Source: Chitinophaga pinensis (GTDB lineage Bacteria; Bacteroidota; Bacteroidia; Chitinophagales; CAIOSU01). From it: a DNA stretch of 64,000 nt. The notes under the pieces were generated by a model. The model saw only the letters and a list, made by a program, of their open reading frames with translations, had not been told where the DNA came from and made no database searches. Position numbers and translations under genes: made by a program. Shown in pieces: positions 61,914 through 64,000 of the stretch. Location: positions 1-64,000 of the forward strand of contig CAMDKI010000001.1 in NCBI GenBank assembly GCA_945901065.1. The letters are read 5' to 3'. Numbering within the stretch: position 1 is the stretch's first letter; each line of letters starts with the position of its first letter.

Positions 61914-63251
61914 ATGGAAAAACCATCGTTTATTGAGCGCGCCAATAATTGGGTTCGCAACTCGGTTACGCTTCGCCTTGTTACCATGGGCATTCTTATA
62001 CTGCTTCTGCTCATACCTGTAAATATGGTAGAGAGCTTGATTAGGGAGCGCGAGTATCGCAAACAAGATGCCGTAAAGGAAGTAAGCGGCAAGTGGGGCA
62101 ATGAGCAAATCGTGGCTGGCCCAGTGCTTACGGTTCCGTATTTAGAATATAACAAGCAATACAATAACGATACTAAAGAATATATACTGGTGCCTACCCG
62201 CAGGTATGCCCATTTTTTACCTGAGGCCTTAAACATTGATGGCGAAATTCTGCCCGAAATTCGGTACCGGGGTATATACAAAGTAGTGGTTTACAAGGCC
62301 GCCCTCAAACTAATGGGCAACTTTAATAGGCCCAATTTTGCCGAATGGAAAATATCTGACAGCGATGTGTTGTGGGGCGAATCGTTTGTATCGCTGGGCC
62401 TTACCGACTTAAGAGGCATACAACAAAACGTGGATTTAGGCTGGAACAACCAAACATACTCTTTTAACCCTGGTGTAGAAACAAATGAAGTGATTACAAC
62501 CGGCATTAGTGCCATGCTACCCATCGATACCTCGAAAGGGAGCAATACGTACAGCCTAAGTTTAAATTTTAACGGTAGCAGCTTGCTTGAGTTTTTACCA
62601 TTGGGCAAAACCACTACCGTAAAAATCACATCGCCGTGGTCTACGCCTAGCTTCGATGGCGCTTTCTTGCCCGATGAGCGCGATGTAACCGAAAAAGGAT
62701 TTACCGCTATGTGGGATGTGCTGCACCTCAATCGCCCGTACCCTCAAAGCTTTAGAGGTGGAACAACCGGGTTAGATGGTTCGGCATTCGGTGTTAAGCT
62801 AATTCTGCCCGTTGATGAGTATCAAAAAAGTATGCGCTCGGCCAAATATGCCGTTATGTTTATCGTGCTCACGTTTATCATCATTTTCTTTGTACAGATA
62901 ATGTACAAGGTGCGCGTGCACCCAATACAATACATTATTGTAGGCTTGGCGCTATGTGTGTTCTATACCTTGCTCATTGGCCTGTCAGAATATATTCCGT
63001 TCGCCTATAGTTATCTAATATCGAGCGTAGCCATTATTACTTTGATAACCCTCTATAGCCAGACCATTTTTCATGTTAAGCGTATTACCGCCCTTATTGG
63101 CTTGCTGCTAACGGTGCTTTACCTATTCATCTTCACCATCGTTCAAATGGAAGACTTTGCCTTGTTGATGGGTAGCATCGGCCTGTTTATCGTATTGGCC
63201 ACCATTATGTACCTATCGCGCAAAATCAATTGGTATGATATTGAGAAGTAG
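61914..63251 (+). CDS. creD: CreD-like inner-membrane protein
   Basis: The 445-residue membrane protein has a helix near the start (LVTMGILILLLLIPVNMVESLI), a large periplasmic domain (about 45-290) and then a run of six hydrophobic segments at the end. ESLIREREYRKQDAVKEVSGKWGNEQIVAGPVLTVPY and the late SAFGVKLILPVDEYQKSMRSAKYAVMFI match the CreD family (PF06123). Its role is unclear; in E. coli it belongs to the CreBC regulon, but no creB/creC is present here. Confidence 0.92.
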   Translation: MEKPSFIERANNWVRNSVTLRLVTMGILILLLLIPVNMVESLIREREYRKQDAVKEVSGKWGNEQIVAGPVLTVPYLEYNKQYNNDTKEYILVPTRRYAHFLPEALNIDGEILPEIRYRGIYKVVVYKAALKLMGNFNRPNFAEWKISDSDVLWGESFVSLGLTDLRGIQQNVDLGWNNQTYSFNPGVETNEVITTGISAMLPIDTSKGSNTYSLSLNFNGSSLLEFLPLGKTTTVKITSPWSTPSFDGAFLPDERDVTEKGFTAMWDVLHLNRPYPQSFRGGTTGLDGSAFGVKLILPVDEYQKSMRSAKYAVMFIVLTFIIIFFVQIMYKVRVHPIQYIIVGLALCVFYTLLIGLSEYIPFAYSYLISSVAIITLITLYSQTIFHVKRITALIGLLLTVLYLFIFTIVQMEDFALLMGSIGLFIVLATIMYLSRKINWYDIEK

Positions 63252-63379
63252 GAAACTTGCTCTTATGTGAAATGGGTCATTATCACATTCCGCCATTTTG
63301 GCATAAACCACCCCGTGGCACGGGCTTTGATTTGCCCATACTACAAACCCATTTTCATTAACCAATAACTGCTATAACA
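63252..63379. other. Intergenic region before htpG
   Basis: The 128-base gap carries a sigma-54-like promoter (63316-63331) and the imperfect hairpin CCACCCCGTGG (63308-63318). No CIRCE element (TTAGCACTC-N9-GAGTGCTAA) is present. Confidence 0.5.
63316..63331 (+). promoter_or_regulatory. Sigma-54-like promoter before htpG
   Basis: TGGCACG-GGCT-TTGAT matches the -24/-12 consensus TGGCACG-N4-TTGCW at 10 of 11 specified bases plus W; the sole departure is A for C in the -12 element. It lies 49 bases before the htpG start, a normal distance. Whether an activator site exists upstream is unclear. Confidence 0.45.
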
Positions 63380-64000
63380 ATGACCCTAGAGACCGGACAC
63401 ATACAGGTACAGACCGAAAACATTTTTCCGATAATCAAGAAATTCCTGTATTCTGACCACGAGATTTTCTTGCGCGAATTGGTGAGCAACGCTGTGGATG
63501 CTACCGAAAAGTTAAAAAAGCTATCATCGCTGGGCCAAGTATCGGGCGAGCTTGGCAGTATCAATGTTTCCATCAGCATCGATGAGGCTGCCAAAACCCT
63601 CACCATTAGCGACCGTGGCATTGGCATGACGGGCGAAGAAGTGAAAAAGTACATCAACCAAATTGCCTTCAGCAGCGCTACTGAGTTTTTGGATAAATTC
63701 AAAGAAGCCGATGCGGGTGACAAAACCAACATCATCGGTCATTTTGGCTTGGGCTTTTATAGTGCCTTTATGGTGGCCGATCAGGTAGAGATTATTACTC
63801 GCAGCTACAAAGAGGGCAGCACCCCCGTGAAATGGACCTGCGATGGCAGCCCCAACTATACCCTCGAAGAAACCGAGAAAGCCGAGCGCGGAACCGATAT
63901 AGTGTTGCACATCAATGAAGAGAACAAGGAATACTTAGAGCAAATTCGCATTGAGACGCTCTTGAACAAGTATTGCAAGTTTTTGCCCGTGCCAATTCAG
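63380..64000 (+). CDS. htpG: Chaperone HtpG (Hsp90), 5' part
   Basis: The gene starts at ATG 63380 and is open to the window end (207 codons). The N-terminal ATPase domain shows HIQVQTENIFPIIKKFLYSDHEIFLRELVSNAVDA with the catalytic Glu and Asn, then ISDRGIGMTGEEV (Asp for adenine) and IIGHFGLGFYSAFMVAD (glycine-rich lid loop). It fully matches bacterial Hsp90. The middle and C-terminal domains lie outside the window. A sigma-54-like promoter precedes it. Confidence 0.97.
   Translation, partial: MTLETGHIQVQTENIFPIIKKFLYSDHEIFLRELVSNAVDATEKLKKLSSLGQVSGELGSINVSISIDEAAKTLTISDRGIGMTGEEVKKYINQIAFSSATEFLDKFKEADAGDKTNIIGHFGLGFYSAFMVADQVEIITRSYKEGSTPVKWTCDGSPNYTLEETEKAERGTDIVLHINEENKEYLEQIRIETLLNKYCKFLPVPIQ

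Noticed and set aside
63252-63379. CIRCE element before htpG
   Set aside because: No TTAGCACTC-N9-GAGTGCTAA or near match is present.

Overview
The window comes from a member of the Bacteroidota, probably outside the Bacteroidales; I cannot name the genus. The signs are three proteins with type IX secretion C-terminal sorting domains, a GldM homologue, zinc-less S14 and L36, a Porin_10-type outer membrane protein, near absence of Shine-Dalgarno sequences, and several promoters matching the phylum's TAnnTTTG -7 element. Nothing looks like phage, plasmid or CRISPR. No tRNA or rRNA gene was recognised by eye.

Layout. (1) 1-17.9 kb: one unbroken same-strand run of translation genes, from the end of rpsL through rpsG, fusA, the S10 cluster, the spc cluster with secY, map, infA and rpmJ, and the alpha cluster (rpsM-rpsK-rpsD-rpoA-rplQ), closed by a strong intrinsic terminator. 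(2) 18-25.6 kb: an old yellow enzyme, an orphan gldM, a small HTH regulator, an AhpD-like peroxidase, then carA, eno, a membrane methyltransferase and an ftsB/divIC homologue on the minus strand. (3) 25.7-34.6 kb: a single-domain HUH (IS200/RAYT-like) transposase beside tandem REP-like palindromes, a porin, lpxK plus purine nucleoside phosphorylase, a Kazal-domain lipoprotein, and a minus-strand operon of a small Cys-containing membrane protein, an MbnP-like lipoprotein, a type IX cargo protein and a di-haem peroxidase. (4) 34.8-48.5 kb: an aldehyde dehydrogenase/GMC oxidoreductase operon, radA, ACMSD, a LysE exporter, a CoA transferase, GluQ-RS, a Cys-rich type IX cargo protein, a Cache/HAMP histidine kinase and a Spy-like two-gene operon. 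(5) 48.8-64 kb: a large type IX cargo protein, a hydrolase/lipoprotein pair, SUI1, lysA, dnaA, an ExbB/ExbD pair, tig-clpP-clpX, creD and the start of htpG.

How the genes work together. Region 1 builds ribosomes and RNA polymerase alpha. tig-clpP-clpX and htpG form a protein folding and turnover block. ExbB/ExbD may energise the outer membrane. lpxK supplies lipid A. The MbnP/di-haem peroxidase operon looks like a periplasmic copper or redox maturation unit.

The most unusual signals are non-coding: several families of degenerate word-like repeats packed into gene-gene gaps, an inverted pair of one such word around the methyltransferase gene between eno and ftsB, a sigma-54-like promoter before htpG, a terminator of one gene buried inside the coding end of its convergent neighbour, and hairpins in every gap of the MbnP operon.
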